From the NCBI GenBank assembly GCA_013396915.1, contig VWZL01000265.1, positions 577,163 to 641,162 on the forward strand: a stretch of DNA of 64,000 bases, written 5' to 3'. Below the pieces are notes generated by a model. It saw only the letters and a program-made list of their open reading frames with translations, did no database searches and was not told where the DNA came from. Positions 38,101 through 51,985 of this stretch are shown here, piece by piece. Position numbers and translations under genes: made by a program. This DNA comes from Stercorarius parasiticus. Its lineage: Eukaryota; Chordata; Aves; Charadriiformes; Stercorariidae. How positions within the stretch are numbered: position 1 is the stretch's first letter; each line of letters opens with the position of its first letter.

Positions 38101-41086
38101 CTGACCCGAGTTTTCCTTGAGAAACAGAAACAATAACAATAACAAAAATGTGTTTGCCATAAATGCTTCTTAGGGTTTTCACAGACTTAACTGGGTTCTG
38201 AATCATGATAGTAACTAAACATTTTCTTAATCCACTGCACTTAAAAGTCCCCAGGTAGGCTCTTGCTAGCAGCAAAGCGATCTGTCTGCTCTGATCTTCC
38301 CTTTTTCTCTGCACTCTACAGTCTTGGTATAATGAAATGTAAGACGATGAAAAGCCAATGGATTGTGAAACAATCAGGTATTCAGAATGAGTTAACATCC
38401 ATTTTGTCTTCCAATGCCTTCTGTTTAGGTCTTTTACACATTTCAAAATCTAAATTTTCATGCAAGCAGACAGAAAGGAACTGATTTAAGCTACTATCAA
38501 TAGGATACTGCTGTCTCAATGAACGGGAATGTTTAGACTATATCCACAATATGGTTTTGCAAATATTGCTTAAAAGGCAAAGAAAGGCTCTGAAAACCTC
38601 TATTTGATTGTTCTTTAGGATTAAATTGGAGCATGACAACTTGCCTTAAACTGATTGAGCGGCAGCCTATAGTTGTCCACCCCCAGATCACATCAGGCAG
38701 GGAGCTAGCTCTCAATTACAGTTTGTGCTTTGGTCCTCCATTCATTACTAGGAGGAAGCAATCTGTTACAGTCTATTCAGCAGAGGATTACTTTTCCTTC
38801 CTGGTTGGTTCAGATCTGCTGGCCAACAAGGCTGGATATCTTGCTCTCACCACTCATGCTGTGCACATCGCTCTATGAACGCTCCGTGGAGTCACTGAGA
38901 GAGCAGTGATGCTATTCAGCGGAACCGAAAAATGTGAGACAGTCTTGCAAAAAATCTTAACTGTCATTTTAAAGGATGAAGTTGTTTTCACTTTGTGATA
39001 GTCTCCTATTTGGGTCTATTAGTGAGAAACATATACTTCTCTGAGCTGATATGTGTGAACAAGCCCTAGATGTGTGCAAATTTCCCTATGTGAATGCTGG
39101 CAAATTAGGTTGCAGTGCTGGGGTCATGAATGAAAAGAGGGAGGAACATAATTTGTCAGCATACTTTAGAACAAAATAACGGATTTTTTTATTGGTACTG
39201 CCTGTACATTTGTACTATAGGCAGAGAAAGTTGAAGCTGAGCATCAGCTCAGCTATGAGGTGATGTTTGTTACATATCTTTATAAAAAAGCCTCATAATT
39301 ATATCCTCGCAATATCTGCAAAAATGTTGATTTCAAATTAAAAGTTTTTAAAAAATCTGCTATTTAATACTTTTAAAGCTTTTAAGTCCCTGCATTTGTA
39401 AAAATAGGATTATTTTTAAAAATATACTAAAAGAACACAATCTGCAGTTTCTTCTTTTTGAGGTAACAGTGATTTTTCCCTTGGGCTTACTGATTTTTAT
39501 CATTAGGAGCTAGGAACTGAGAAATAGTGGTGAAATGGCTAGGAATATGCAAGAAAAATATGTTTTCTAATAATTTATTGAATTATTAGTGCCAATATTC
39601 CTCAAACCGTATTCAAGCAACTGTCAAAATAGCTGAATACCTAAGTCTTCAGTAAAAGACAGTAAATTATTTGATTAAAAACGTCAGAATTAATTCTGAA
39701 ATGTTTTTAGCAAATTACATTAGTCCATCTGTCTTGTAAAGTAAGAGGACCGGAGTTTTTCCATATCTCCTGGGAACAGAACTTGACTAATTCTGTAAAT
39801 GGTTGTACAGATTTGGTTGTATTCCTTCGAGTCTAAACAGCATATTAAATTATGAATAGTGTCATTGCTTTTGTAGGAGAGGCTTGATACACTGTTAAAA
39901 AAGTTCAATAATTCATTCACTTGAAAATATGAGGCAAGAGCATTAAGGCTATAAGCAAACATCAATTCTTGTACATTAACATCAGTGTTTGTGTGTATAC
40001 CAGTAGGCATACGCAAAAATACATATGAACTCCTAAGATCTACTGATCGACTTTGCTTACAGTTACAGCAAAGTGGATGCAGCTACTTCATTGATAGTAC
40101 AGAATGGATATCATCTGCTTATTTGTTAATGAGAAATAATTAGCAACGTGTCTTTTTTAAAACATTAAGAATAATTACCACTAAGTTCTGTGAGCTTATT
40201 AACGTAGCTCCTTACAGTATTTCTGTGACCCTCTTAAGGTTTATACTACCATCTTGCATGATGGAGAGGCAACACATATTTTTGTCAGTGTGTCTTGCTG
40301 GCAGTCTTCCTCCAGGACCCTGCAGAGACATTCCACAAGAGCAGAAGGGTTCAAGTGAGGAGACACTGAGGGAAGAGGAGTAGAAATGCTTCTTTTGCTG
40401 TCTTCTACCCACCTTAGTTGAATAAAGTTCATATGAGTAATAGGATATGGAGGAACTAGATGAGTTTAATGTAGTGTAAACGGTGGAGTAGCCCTGATTC
40501 TTTTCTTCTGGTAGTCCACTGTGACCCGCAAGAACCTAAGGGGCTTGCAGGTTGACCTGGAGCCTGTTTTTCATTCTTCCTGCTCTCAGCAATCGTGACA
40601 TCTTTCGAACAGAACTTTGAGACTATTTTTTTCTCTTTATTTGCTGCTGTAAGTTATTCCTCATATAAAAGCAATAGAATGCAGAATATTTCCTCTTTAA
40701 AAGAGCTAGATAGCTAAAGATGTGAGTTAAATCAAGGGTCTAGCATATCTCTATCAGCCAAAATCAATCCAGCCAAAGGAGCTGATGACAAATAAGTGAG
40801 AAATCAAACATATTTGATGATAAGGAAATAATGCCAGAAACCTTGCATTGACTTGGTTCATCCTTATTCATGAACAGAGATGAGTCACGATCAGGCACTG
40901 GCTTGAACGTAGTTCAGCTTTTTCATTCTGTTGCCCACCTCTATTTCTATCCTATGGAATACTGATTTTCTAGCAGAATACAAGGAGGCAAGTTGGAATT
41001 CAGTTTTTGTCTACTAGGCTGTTTTGGTGGTGGGTTGGTTTTTTTTTTGTTTGTTTTGTTTAAAGGTGCATATGCTCAGCAAAGAA

Positions 41087-41111
41087 AACTTCAGCTTCAA
41101 TAGCTGAAGTT
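41087..41111. other. Short perfect inverted repeat (10-bp stem, 5-nt loop)
   Basis: AACTTCAGCT and its exact reverse complement are separated by TCAAT. It is short enough to be chance in a window this long. Confidence 0.6.
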
Positions 41112-44100
41112 CCTCTAAGTAGCTGAAAACAGCATCATAAAGGAAAAGTATTGACCAATTTTGATGGGAAGGGCTTGTAAGAACACTCATGTTACCCATT
41201 CATGCAAAAGCATGGTTGAAAAAAGGCTCACTGAACATGTTAGCAGCACTCTCAATGTTGCATGAGGTGCTTCAAATAAGCCATCTGATTTATACTTTTA
41301 TCTTTATACTTTTATATCTTTTATCATTGGACTTACTCAATAAGGTAATGCTGCTCTCTCCAGAATGGCTCGTCCTGGCCAACAAAGTCTGATTCAGATT
41401 CTTCACCTTTCTTTTAATGTGCTGAAAGAGTGTGCATTTTCCAAGTCACTGTTAGTATATATATTTTCATAGTTAGACTATGACAGATCTGGTACTGGAA
41501 ATAAAATAGAATCCCAGAAGCCCTATTTCTATAAATATTTGCCAAATCTATGTTTTCTACAGATAGGTCCTATGAGAAAAAATATATTAATATTGGCACT
41601 TCTGAACGCCCTGATGAAAATAAACTTTTACAATGAAAGTCGGTTTTCCTCCCCTGGCTTCAAAGATGATGGTAATAAAAAATCTGTTTTCTGAATGAAA
41701 GACTTGGTGCAATAGAGGCCAGAAACCAAAAGGCCAAGTGTTGGATGGTACTGCTTTAACTATGATGGCTGAACAGTTTTGAAAATCTGATCTTTCGGAG
41801 CTGAAGGACTGCCAAAACCTGGAGACCTTAGTATGTTGCTCGGGCTCACTACTAAATAGGGGTTGTAGAATCACACTCTCTCTCGAGTTCACACAGTGTG
41901 CAAACATCTGCACCCCCTTTGTACTCTATAAAGGGACATTGGCTAGTTGCTGAGCTTCAGCAGAAGCGTAAGTTTAGCTCTAATTCCCTTTTGTGTCACC
42001 ACTTTAGGTGATCTGTAGTCAGTCACACCTGGGTAGAATGGAAAAAAATCAAGGCTGGGGTTCAACTTGAGTCCTCAATATAAATGGGTTTTTAAGAAAC
42101 AATCAAATTACTCCTGTCTGCCTCAGGCACATTTACCTAATTTTTTCTTATTGTGTAAGACAAATGGGCAATTTTTCTGTCAAAAATATAAAATAGTGTC
42201 AGATGGAGAGATGTTATCCTTTTTAGATTTCAGTGTTACTGGTTTTCAATTATGTGCTCCTAAAATGGTGGGGCTATTGGTAATTAACATTATACCAAGT
42301 GTAATTTCAAATCACCTAGCACAATTTGTGGGGCTTATGTTTTAGGATGGCTCACTTCCATCTTACAACAGGAAACTCTGGAACTGATTATTTTTCTTGC
42401 TTGATTCGGCACAGCTCATGGTCATACATCTATCAGAAGAAAACATACTTGTTTAATAACATGAAGATACACAACTGATGGGGCTTTTTCGTGGTAAAGC
42501 ATGTAAAATGTTTCATTTCATAATGGACAGTGTTAGCTGGAAATAAGTTTTGCAGGAAAGAAAGGAGAAGAAAGAGCTATAGCACTACAAATGAACGGTG
42601 CATTTTCAAATACGGCTTGAATCATAAAATAAAAAAGGTGAGGAGATTTCACCTTCTAAGACAGCAAAACAATTTGACCTTTATGAAACATATTCACACT
42701 ATGTATTGCTCAACCCCTTTGATGCTTCACTGATAAAATCAAAAGCTGTTTAGCGCAAATTAGAGTTAGCTTGATTTTGAAGCAATTGAAAAAGTGAGAA
42801 CAGTTTGCAGCAGTGATAAAACAGACTTTTGCTCTCCCAACCAAGGCCATAGTTGCTTGAACTAGTCTTTATTCTTTCCTCTGTTTCTTCTGACCTAGTA
42901 TTATTTCTTCTTCGTCTTGTATTTTTGCATTACAGTGTAGCAGAAAAGCCTTGCTGAATGGAACAGGGTTTGTTTGGGACTCCAGCTTTGTATGTACTTC
43001 TAAAGGGATTTGTAGGCAATCTTTAGGAGTGCTGCTATATTTTTAGTAGTTCTCTCACTTGCCTATTAAATACAGGGCTGAACAATAGTAATTACTGCAC
43101 AAATACTAAGGTCCCAAAGTAGTACTATTCACTTCAATGAAGAGCTGCTGTGAAAGCACATTTGAAAAATAACCCATGGTGACAAGAGATGGGGAAGAAG
43201 GGAAAGAAACTGCAGTTCAAAGGGCTTTTTCTAAGGGAGCATAATTCATTCGTGTGTATACAAGATTCTTTCCCCCGTTGTTTGCATTTTCACTACAATA
43301 AAATAGGCCCATGGAAGTGCCCTGTGGGCAGAAAGTGAGTTCTTTAATGGAAAGGTTTATATGACTGAAGTAAAGAAAGGCCGTGAAATAGAGTATCACT
43401 GGGAGGCTGGAAATGAGCTGGATCAGCTAGGAAAGGATCAGCTGTACAAGGGGTTGAAGGGAGAAGATTAACTGTGGGATCAGACTTAGAGAGTTGCAGG
43501 GGGTAACAAAGGACCTGCAAAGTGTAGCAGGAGAGATGTCAAGGAGTGTCAGTGGAGACACAGTATCTTTTCTGAACGGGAAATTTTAGGGCCGTCTTTC
43601 ATCAACGTCCCTGTGCCAGTGAGGGACCCCCAAGGTATTCATGTACATGCTGGTTTAACTTCTCTTTTGCTTGTAAATTCAATATTGCTTTGGTGATGGT
43701 AAGCCGTTGTAGTGGCATAATATTTTCACTATTTGCAAGCACTAGTTGTACACTGCAGTGAAAAACTCCATACTCATTTGTTTTTTCAGGTTATGTTTCT
43801 GCTCTTTCAAGAGAGCTGCAAACTAAAAACTGTTGATTTCATTAAGCTTTTCCCTTCTTAGAAATGAAAGTTTTCTTGAGAAAGTATCACTAGTTTAAGG
43901 ATATCTGTTGTTTTGGCCAAAAATTATATTTTTCTTATTCCCTTAATTTTTTCCTATGCTTATCGAGCTTACAATCTTTTTCCTTTAGATTATAAAAGGA
44001 ATTAGTGAAGAAAGTAAGAAAAGAGAAAAAGGCATATGTTTCCCTTCGTCCCAAAATTTTAAGAATATGGAAGATGGGACATTTGACATTGTTTTCACTT

Positions 44101-45895
44101 ATTCTAGCATTTCACATTTTGTCTTTCTTTCATACGTTATGTACTCCAGATCTCAAACAAACGTTTGTGTACACGCTGATACATACTAGTACTGTCTTGA
44201 GGGAGGTCCACTGCTTGGTTCAGTAGACCATGTCATCATTGGATTCTGGCATTAAGGGGGAAAAAAAAAAGTTTCAGTGGCTTTAGTGGCTTTGCTCCTG
44301 TTACCTTTTAAACAGGATAGCTTTCTAGATCTGCCTCACCCCGTCACCCCATGTTTAACCAGTGAAGGAAAATTCATCACAAAAAAACCCCCAACCCAAC
44401 CCCCAAAAAACCCAGGCTTGTCGAAAATGCTCTCTGCAAAAGCTATATGGGAACCCTATTTATAACTAGATTTCTGCCGTTCAGGTTGAAGATTCCATTC
44501 TCTTCCCTGGTGAGGTGTGGGTGTGCTAACCAAGCAGCTGAACTGCGTGAATGATACTCTGATCTTACAGGCACTTGGAAGAGATTTCAAGATTTCTAAT
44601 GCACAAAAATAAAGCTGATGAGACCATCATGACATAAACACATAATATTTTTCTTAACACAAGCATGAAATGAGACCAAATTTCAGATGTATTTCTTGAA
44701 TTACTGTGGTTTTCTAGATGCCCTTTAAATGTGTTGCATGTAAACAAACCTGTCCTTTGGGCTGGATAACCGGACTAACGCATTCTTGATTCTTCAAAGT
44801 GATTGCTTTACTTGCCAGTATCAAATTCTATTCTAAAGCCTAGGAAAAGTTTAAGGACATACAATTTCAACATAACTTCTAGTTTGTTTTTTTTTTTTTT
44901 CTGATTGAGATGTAAAACACATTCTGAATTGTTCATGATTTGAAAAGTGAAAAAAAACACACAACATTAATTGAGGATAAATTTATTATAAATCTAGTAT
45001 GGCCTGCTCAGATTCAGTATATACCACAAGACATTTTATCAGAGTTTGTGCTAAGCAGCGAGCACCATAATAGAAAGTTCAGTTTACAGAAAGCATGTTT
45101 ATTTCAAGTATTTAATGCATCTAGATGTTTTCAGCATGAGCTGGCAAAAGCACTTTACATAAAATGTGCAACAATGCAACTACCTTTTCTAAACAAAACA
45201 AGGTTGTTCTGTTTGCTTGTTAAGTCAGCTTTAGCAGTTCTTAGAAATGTCATTTATTAAATGTCAAGCTAATTACTTGTAATATCAACCCTGAAAAGCA
45301 AACCTTTGTGGGTGCACTTTCAGAAGCCTTGTTCTTCTCTATTCACAGTCTGTCTGGTACATTTCTAGTAAACAAATGGATGTTTTTCCAAAGATACTAA
45401 ACTATTTGCTAAATATGTATCTTTGTTTAGAATATAGAAGGATGTTTCATAATACTTTAATGAAAGAAAATGCAGAGTATATTTTAATTGTAAATAACCA
45501 GGTTTTTAAACATGGCTGTGATGCACAACAAATGAATTCTAGCAAATATCCCGTGTCTGGCAGGGGCCAGTTCCACTTCTGTGGGGTAGCGGGGATTGGT
45601 TTTGTTCTTGCTGCTGAACCTGACACCAAAATTACAATTCGTGCCAATTCAATAGGTATTTCTATACCATGAATCATTACATCTTACATTGGCTGCTTGA
45701 CACTGGAAGTGTGCTACCAGCAGTAGCTGGTCTATTAGGAAGAGTAACAGACCTCCTTTTGTTGAGAAAAAGAGGTTGGTAGAAAGAAAACAAATTTCAG
45801 TGGTACAAGTGCTTTGTCTGCAATGCCATGTAAATCAGTAAAAATGAAATGGAATTTGTGAATCAGTAGAAATAAAAGAAATGGACTGAGGAGTG

Positions 45896-45968
45896 AATGA
45901 ACTCTATACTGTTTACTGAATACTCTATACTGAATACTCTATACTGAATGAAACTCTATACTGTTTAG
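45896..45968. repeat. 14-base tandem repeat (TACTGAATACTCTA unit)
   Basis: Several copies of ACTCTATACTG with TTTACTGAAT or AATGAA spacers make a small minisatellite of about 70 bases. Confidence 0.85.
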
Positions 45969-48779
45969 AGTACAAAACCAGAATTCTTGCATTTGAAAAC
46001 TCTTAACAAGCTCTGAAGTAGCCTAAGTATGTATCTGCAAGGGAAAATGAAGATAAGTGCTGTCGTGGTGTGTTAGTTACATCTAGTTTACGCAGGTAAC
46101 CATAAAGTAAAATTGCAGCAGTCCAAGGGAGCTAGCGTAGGGTGAAAGTTCAGAGTAGAAGTGACAATTTTGAAGCTTGGAGATGAAACAGTATTTTTTT
46201 GCATTGGTAGCTGCTATACCTACACGTGGGCACATCTAGTTTCTGTTCTGGAAAATATGCATTCTGCATATCAAAAAAGGTAAGTAAAATTAATGCATTC
46301 ACGAAACAGATGAAAGCTGAGGCTAAAAAGTCAGACTTTGCATGTCAAAATGCAGTCTAAGCACTGGATATTTTAGGAAAACCCATCAGGTTTTAATTGT
46401 TTTATTGATCCATATGGGACTTAAGGTCTTAGATTGCTCAAAATTCCATTAGACAAATAGCTAAGTTTTTGTATACTTTTAAAGTTTCCCCCCAAAACAT
46501 CATGTGTCAAGGAAAAAAGTTAATCAAAGGTAATCAGCAAATATTTTCAGATGAAGTTTTGGAAACAAAAATAGTTCGTAACAAAGGAATTCATTAGCAT
46601 GATAGTATCTCTTTAAATGCTATGAGTTTATAATGAGATCTTATATTACCTGAGAATTGCAAAGACATAACAACATTATGTTCATTCTGAAATATTTTAA
46701 TACTTTCTTCCTGCACTGAAGTTGTACTCTTAATTCTTATATATGTATATGATCTTTTACTATACACATGCATAAATATGCATAAAACACTTACATAAGT
46801 TTATATAATGTTGCATAAAAGTATCCTAATTCTATTACAGCCTCAGCCACTGGAGACATACAGAAAATACTTATTTCTTGTTGTGCAACTTTATTTAAAA
46901 TAAATGTAATGGAAGTTGCAATGTAGACAGGGAGCACAATCTCCTGTTTTGGTGCTCTGATGAGCCACAATCTTGCTTAAGCTATGCTGGCAATGTAAAA
47001 GACATCAAAGTGGATACAAACTTCAACCTCATGTGTTCTATGAATGCTTTATATTTCTAGATCCTGGCCACTGTTTTTCCTGTTTGCTCTTTCAAAGCAC
47101 TCATCGACTGACTTTATAGATAAAATTGAAATGCTTTGAATTAATTCTCTAACATGAAGTTATTAAACTAGCCCCCCCCGCCTAAATTATACATATAAAC
47201 TATGAACTGCTAATTCTATATTCTAGCTAATAATTGCTTGTAAGCACTATAGATAAAAAATGAGTGTCCTATTTAAAAAGGCATTAGCTAGCTGTGAATG
47301 TTCATCAACTTCCTCCTCTTCCCTCCATGCGTTCATTTTTGGAGTGAAATGGTAACTGGGAAAAAGAGTGCTTTTGTGAGAAGCTTGGTTTAAACTCTGG
47401 CTTTTCTCAACTATTTATTGGATCACATAGATGTAGCTTTCACAGGATTCCTGCAACAACCTTTGATTTTAAAAAGAGTCCATGAAGGTTAAAAGCACTC
47501 CTGGCTGACCTTACAGAAATGTTCTTTGTGGGAATGGGCTAGATAAAAATGCCTGACATCAAAATAGAGCACAATGGGAGTTCAGAACAGAAGTTAATTT
47601 GGGACCTGATAAAGTTCAATAAGTGTCAGAGAACTTCGGAACATATAAAGAATATTAATTTGTTTATTTCTTTTTTGAACTGAATTTTGACTCACTGGTC
47701 TTGGAATTGCAAAGGGATGTAAACTCAATTGTTTTTTTCCTCACCAATCTTTTTTTCGTATTGCTAATATTTATTAAGTTCTCAGGCTCTAAGGTAAATG
47801 TTGTTGTGCATAGCAGAAAAGCATATTGCCAAGTTGTGGGAATAAACAATCAAAGCAGAGAGCCCCAACGTGTTGTGATCTCTGAATGTCTCTTCATTAA
47901 GGTATTTGCCTGTGATCATTATGTGACTCCTTTATCTTTCATACCTAGGTGTCTCAGGCATTTTTCAAATATAATTTCTCTTCATAGAGGAGGGATTAAT
48001 GCAAACACGGACAATAGACAACATTCTGAAGTACTTCCCTAAATGGTTGAGGTTTTCAGAAGTGACTCAAATAACTGACCTTTGCAGTGAATTCCGTTAG
48101 GCATTCACAGAGAGAGTCAGAAGTTGTAAAATCCATCACGCTAAACAGAAACGTGCTTAACCAAACAAATGAAAGCTGCAAAAGAAATTGATGTATCTTT
48201 AAATCCTGTTCTTTCTTGCATGTAGAGGCTTAATTCAACATCATTTATCTGCATGTTTCCTAATGATATGCTGTCCCTGCTCTATCAAATATAGAGCAGA
48301 ATTTGCTGTGTTTTTTTTTTAAATATAGTTTAGGAGGTCATTCAGTCCTAAGTAACTTAGTAGTTAGGAAACTCATCTCTCCTGGTAGCATCCACGAGAC
48401 TACCATCAGTTCCCTGCAGGAATTAAAATTATGTTACATTAGAGAGAATTCTGGATCTAGCTGGCAGGGATGGTAACTCCTAGGCTGGCAGAAGTTGCAG
48501 AAGGTACCTGACAGAATAGGAAAATCGATGAGCATGGCCTGGGTATTGAGCACTGTATCATAGCATTTTTTACATGGTCATCTTTCCCTAGTGTTTTTCA
48601 TCTTTTATCATTGGTGAATCCCTGATAGAATTTTTGTTGGTTTTGGGTAGAAGGCTAAGCTCTTATCTGCTATTAAGTGTAAGTGTTGTGACCAGTAGAA
48701 TAAAAGAAAGTGTATTATGTTGTTAAGGGTTAATATGGCAAATGCAGAAAGAATAATAAAGTTTCTTCAAAAATCACTG

Positions 48780-49095
48780 GTGCAGCGTCATCTGAAGTAC
48801 AGTGTGCAGTCCTGGTCACAGCGCTCCAAAAAGCATGTGGCAGAAGCAGGATGGCCCTTTTACAGTTCAAGGCCTTGACAAAATTTACCTGGAAAAAGCT
48901 TTAGAAGAGAGGACTATACCACAAAAAACAGACATTTAAACAGGTACATATGTCTCGGGCATGCTGAATAGTGAAGAAAAGGTGGATCAGGATATTCCAT
49001 CTTCATGTATTCCTTTGCTCCTAATGGGAAAACAAAAAGGATTTTTAAAAGAGAAAATAAACCCCCATACTTTTCACAAAACTGCAGTTACTTTT
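48780..49095 (+). mobile_element. Ancient CR1/L3-like fragment, plus strand
   Basis: The start translates as HLKYSVQSWSQRSKKH, which resembles the conserved CR1 RT C-terminal segment (HLEYCVQFW pattern). About 170 bases on, GAAAAGGTGGATCAGGATAT and then an ACAAAAAG ... TTTTCACAAAACTGCAG block follow in the order of the old amniote CR1/L3 3' region. Several stops and indels are present. This is a decayed copy; boundaries are approximate. Confidence 0.6.
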
Positions 49096-50531
49096 TGAGG
49101 TTGTTTTTAAATGAAATTATTGATACCAAAATGTAAAAATATCAATAATAGCTAGAGACATTATTAATTATAACAATAAACGCACTAGTGACATTAAACT
49201 TCATGACTGAAGACCAGCCAATCTCGAGAGGAGAAGGAGCTCGGTTCACTGTAGATTTCTCTATACAGTTTGCAATTAAAATTTCCTTTGAAGTGTTCAG
49301 TGTGTGCTATTTTTGAAGAATGAGTCCTGGGCAAGAAGGACTGTTGACCTCTTTCAGTAAGGCAGCTTCTATTGCTGTGTATGTCATGGGCAAAACTGGC
49401 ATGATTAGGATTTTCATTTCATTAGCCAGATTTGATTCTGTTTTCTGAAATGGTCACATCTACTGCAAGAGGTATCAAGCTCCTTTGATCTCCCTGCTGT
49501 TGCAGTGCAGACACTGAAGTCAAGGTTCCGTTTTCTTTTTAAAATCAAGAACAGAAAATTCTTTCTTTCATCAGTATCAAAACTATTGCGGTATGGATTA
49601 AGCATGTTACCATTTCAAATTTATGTTATTATATACAGAACATAACAATCACTACCATTTGATGGAATAACTGCGTACAATCATTCATGTGTACAAAAAC
49701 ATTAGATGATCTAATTGGTTTTGAGAACTTTATTGTTAAGTACTTTATCTTACAATGCAAGCTGGCAATTCATGATTTTAAGTAATGCATGCCTTTTCAT
49801 TCAATAAGGTTGTATAGGAACCAGGAATTCAATGCAGTTGAAGCTGATAGGGAAAGTTTTTCTTAGAAAATAGTGTATGTGTATTTTACCATGCAGAATA
49901 TTTTGAAGATAGAGTATATTATCACTTTAGATCAAGAACCAAGTTGTGACTTGGCACAAGGCACTCAAACTGTACAGACTGTGGTGGAAATGTAGTTTGA
50001 TAAGAAATCAGACTGGCTCTTCAAAATACCTTCGAAAGCAGCCCTGTTACTGGTTTCAGCCCTGATCTGAAAAGAGGTATATTAGTTAGGTAATTTTCAG
50101 GAGATGAAAGAACAGTGAATCTTGCTGCCAACATGCTTGAAGAGAAGAACAAGAAACTAATTCTTTCCACGGTAAGGTGGATGCAAGAATGCAGAGCTGC
50201 TTTTATGCCTTTCTATGGAGGATATCTGGATAAAAAAATAGGGGTTTTATTTTTTCCTTTGAAAATACTTATGGGACTCTATTAAAAGCTATGCAATGAG
50301 ATGCAGACTTCGAGATTTTACTAGTTTTGTTGTCAATGATATAGACAATGAGCTTGAGAATATTTGAAGTGATTTATGGAAACTGCTGACTGACCCAGTA
50401 GGAAGCAGATGTCAGCTCCGCTTCTGGGAACTGAAGCTACTAATTCAATAGCTTGAGTGCAAATAAGTAACGTGAAGTAATTTGGATAAATGACATTTTT
50501 TTTTTCAAAAACACACTGATCTTCCCAACAG
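49096..50531. other. AT-rich non-coding stretch, nothing recognised
   Basis: Probable intron before candidate exon D. No repeat or motif was recognised apart from the T-rich tract just upstream of the exon D acceptor. Confidence 0.45.
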
Positions 50532-50618
50532 GTGAAGCATACCAGCACTGGCATGATTGCACCAAATCCTGGAAAGGAGTACAGCCAAGCGAGGCAAAAA
50601 ATCCTGAAGGGCAAGGAG
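50532..50618 (+). CDS. Candidate internal exon D of an unidentified plus-strand gene
   Basis: An 87-base segment lies between an acceptor (T-rich tract, then CTGATCTTCCCAACAG) and a strong donor (AAGGAG then GTATGT). Two frames are open. The frame that follows exon C's phase gives GEAYQHWHDCTKSW... and leaves one base. The phase-0 frame gives VKHTSTGMIAPNPGKEYSQA... and ends on a codon boundary; it would need another exon between C and D. The length being a multiple of three would allow clean skipping. No domain was recognised in either reading. Confidence 0.45.
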
Positions 50619-51985
50619 GTATGTAAAATGACCAAGTATTGGTCAGGAAGGATCAGCTCTGTGTACATTAGAAGTTCTTGCATTTTAGTAATGAACTTTG
50701 CTTTCTACATCAGTGGTGTATGATATAAACAATGTTGTTATCAAAACAGGGGAACAAAGTTTATAGTTGGAGCAGTAGCCAAGATTTTGGGTCCAGAAAA
50801 TACCCTCACATTCTTATGGGTACTGTGCTCTACCCATTACTATGGACAAAGCAGTGCTTCAGTATTGGTGCACTACCGTGAATAGAACTTCCATGAATGT
50901 AAGTCTATTGCATTATGTACACACATATGACATTACATACAAACTGTCATATAAAGGATAGATTCCTACTTTAAACCAAACAGTACATCTAGATTTCTGG
51001 AGTACACAGACTTTTAAATGCTGATAGTCACCATGTGTTAGATAACACAGGCTATTGTCTAAATTGAAACACCTTTATCTAGATATACCCTTTCTTTAAG
51101 AAGAGGGACAGGAAAACTGATATTTGATTTCCAGTATTTGCATCTTCATGGCATGGCTATCTCATTGTTTCACCAACTTGATTTTTACAACATCCTATCC
51201 AGAAATGTAAGCTTTTTTTTCCCAGTGGGCTAATAAAGCTGAAATTATTTAACTTAGCCTCGTGTAATGTAAGGCAGAAATTGGGTAATTTAAATTACCA
51301 TATCTTCATAGCCATTTTAACAAATATTTTATGAAAAATACAAAAAACTGCAAAGATTACAGATTCTAAAATTCATATAGTTAAAATGAGGTAAAGCTCA
51401 GAAAGCAATAGAAACATTTAAAAAAAAACTTTACACATTCTATACACAAGATTTAGAAACTATGAGTTTTGAAGTACAAAGATTATATGTTAAAAGTAAT
51501 TTAAGGTAGCAAGCAGCCGTTGGAGGTGACTTCCCTACTTAAAGTTTTATGTTTGACTTTAGAAGTGCATAGATCCTACTATTTAATAAAATAATTTAAA
51601 ACATATTTTAGCCTGTTGGAAAACACTTGTGAAGATCTAAAAGCTTGCAAGAAACAAAAGTGGAATTTTTCTTTTTTCTTAAAATATTTATTTTGTTCTT
51701 AAAAAGGAGCCTCTATCTGTGAATGAAGCAGAATATAAAAGAAGAGAGAAGGTTTCATAACTTAAATTGAGTTGGACAGGATTCTGGATTGTGACAGCTG
51801 AAATTCTAGTACCTCTTCCAACTGGGAGATGTTATCCCTAAAAGCATCTTATAGTGGTAGTTACTTTTAAATGAGTCATCCTCAGATAGATACAGTCAGA
51901 TAATTGTTCTCTCTTTTCTTTGGAAAACACTGTGAACCTAGCCTTTGTATAAACAAGGCTTCTTCTTTTTGCACTGTAATTCAGT

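Larger units (their letters stand above)
35183..48779. other. Long AT-rich stretch, probably intron
   Basis: About 13.6 kb with no supported exon or young transposon. It contains a short perfect hairpin at 41087-41111, an A/C tract at 44378-44414, a 14-base tandem repeat at 45896-45968, an AT-rich TGCATAAA-type stretch near 46760-46820 and a C8 run at 47173-47180. Longer open frames (38042-38446 minus, 44940-45260 plus, 45376-45672 plus, 47701-48042 plus) lack known motifs and splice support. Confidence 0.45.

Noticed and set aside
38042..38446. 134-codon open frame on the minus strand
   Set aside because: No known motif, no splice or promoter support, and amino acid make-up typical of random AT-rich sequence.
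44005..44226. Strong acceptor TTTTTCCTTTAG followed by an open frame
   Set aside because: The only near donor (AAA then GTAAGA) would give a 25-base exon in a phase that does not fit any neighbour.
47701..48042. 113-codon open frame on the plus strand
   Set aside because: Overlaps another frame on the opposite strand and shows no recognisable domain; consistent with chance.
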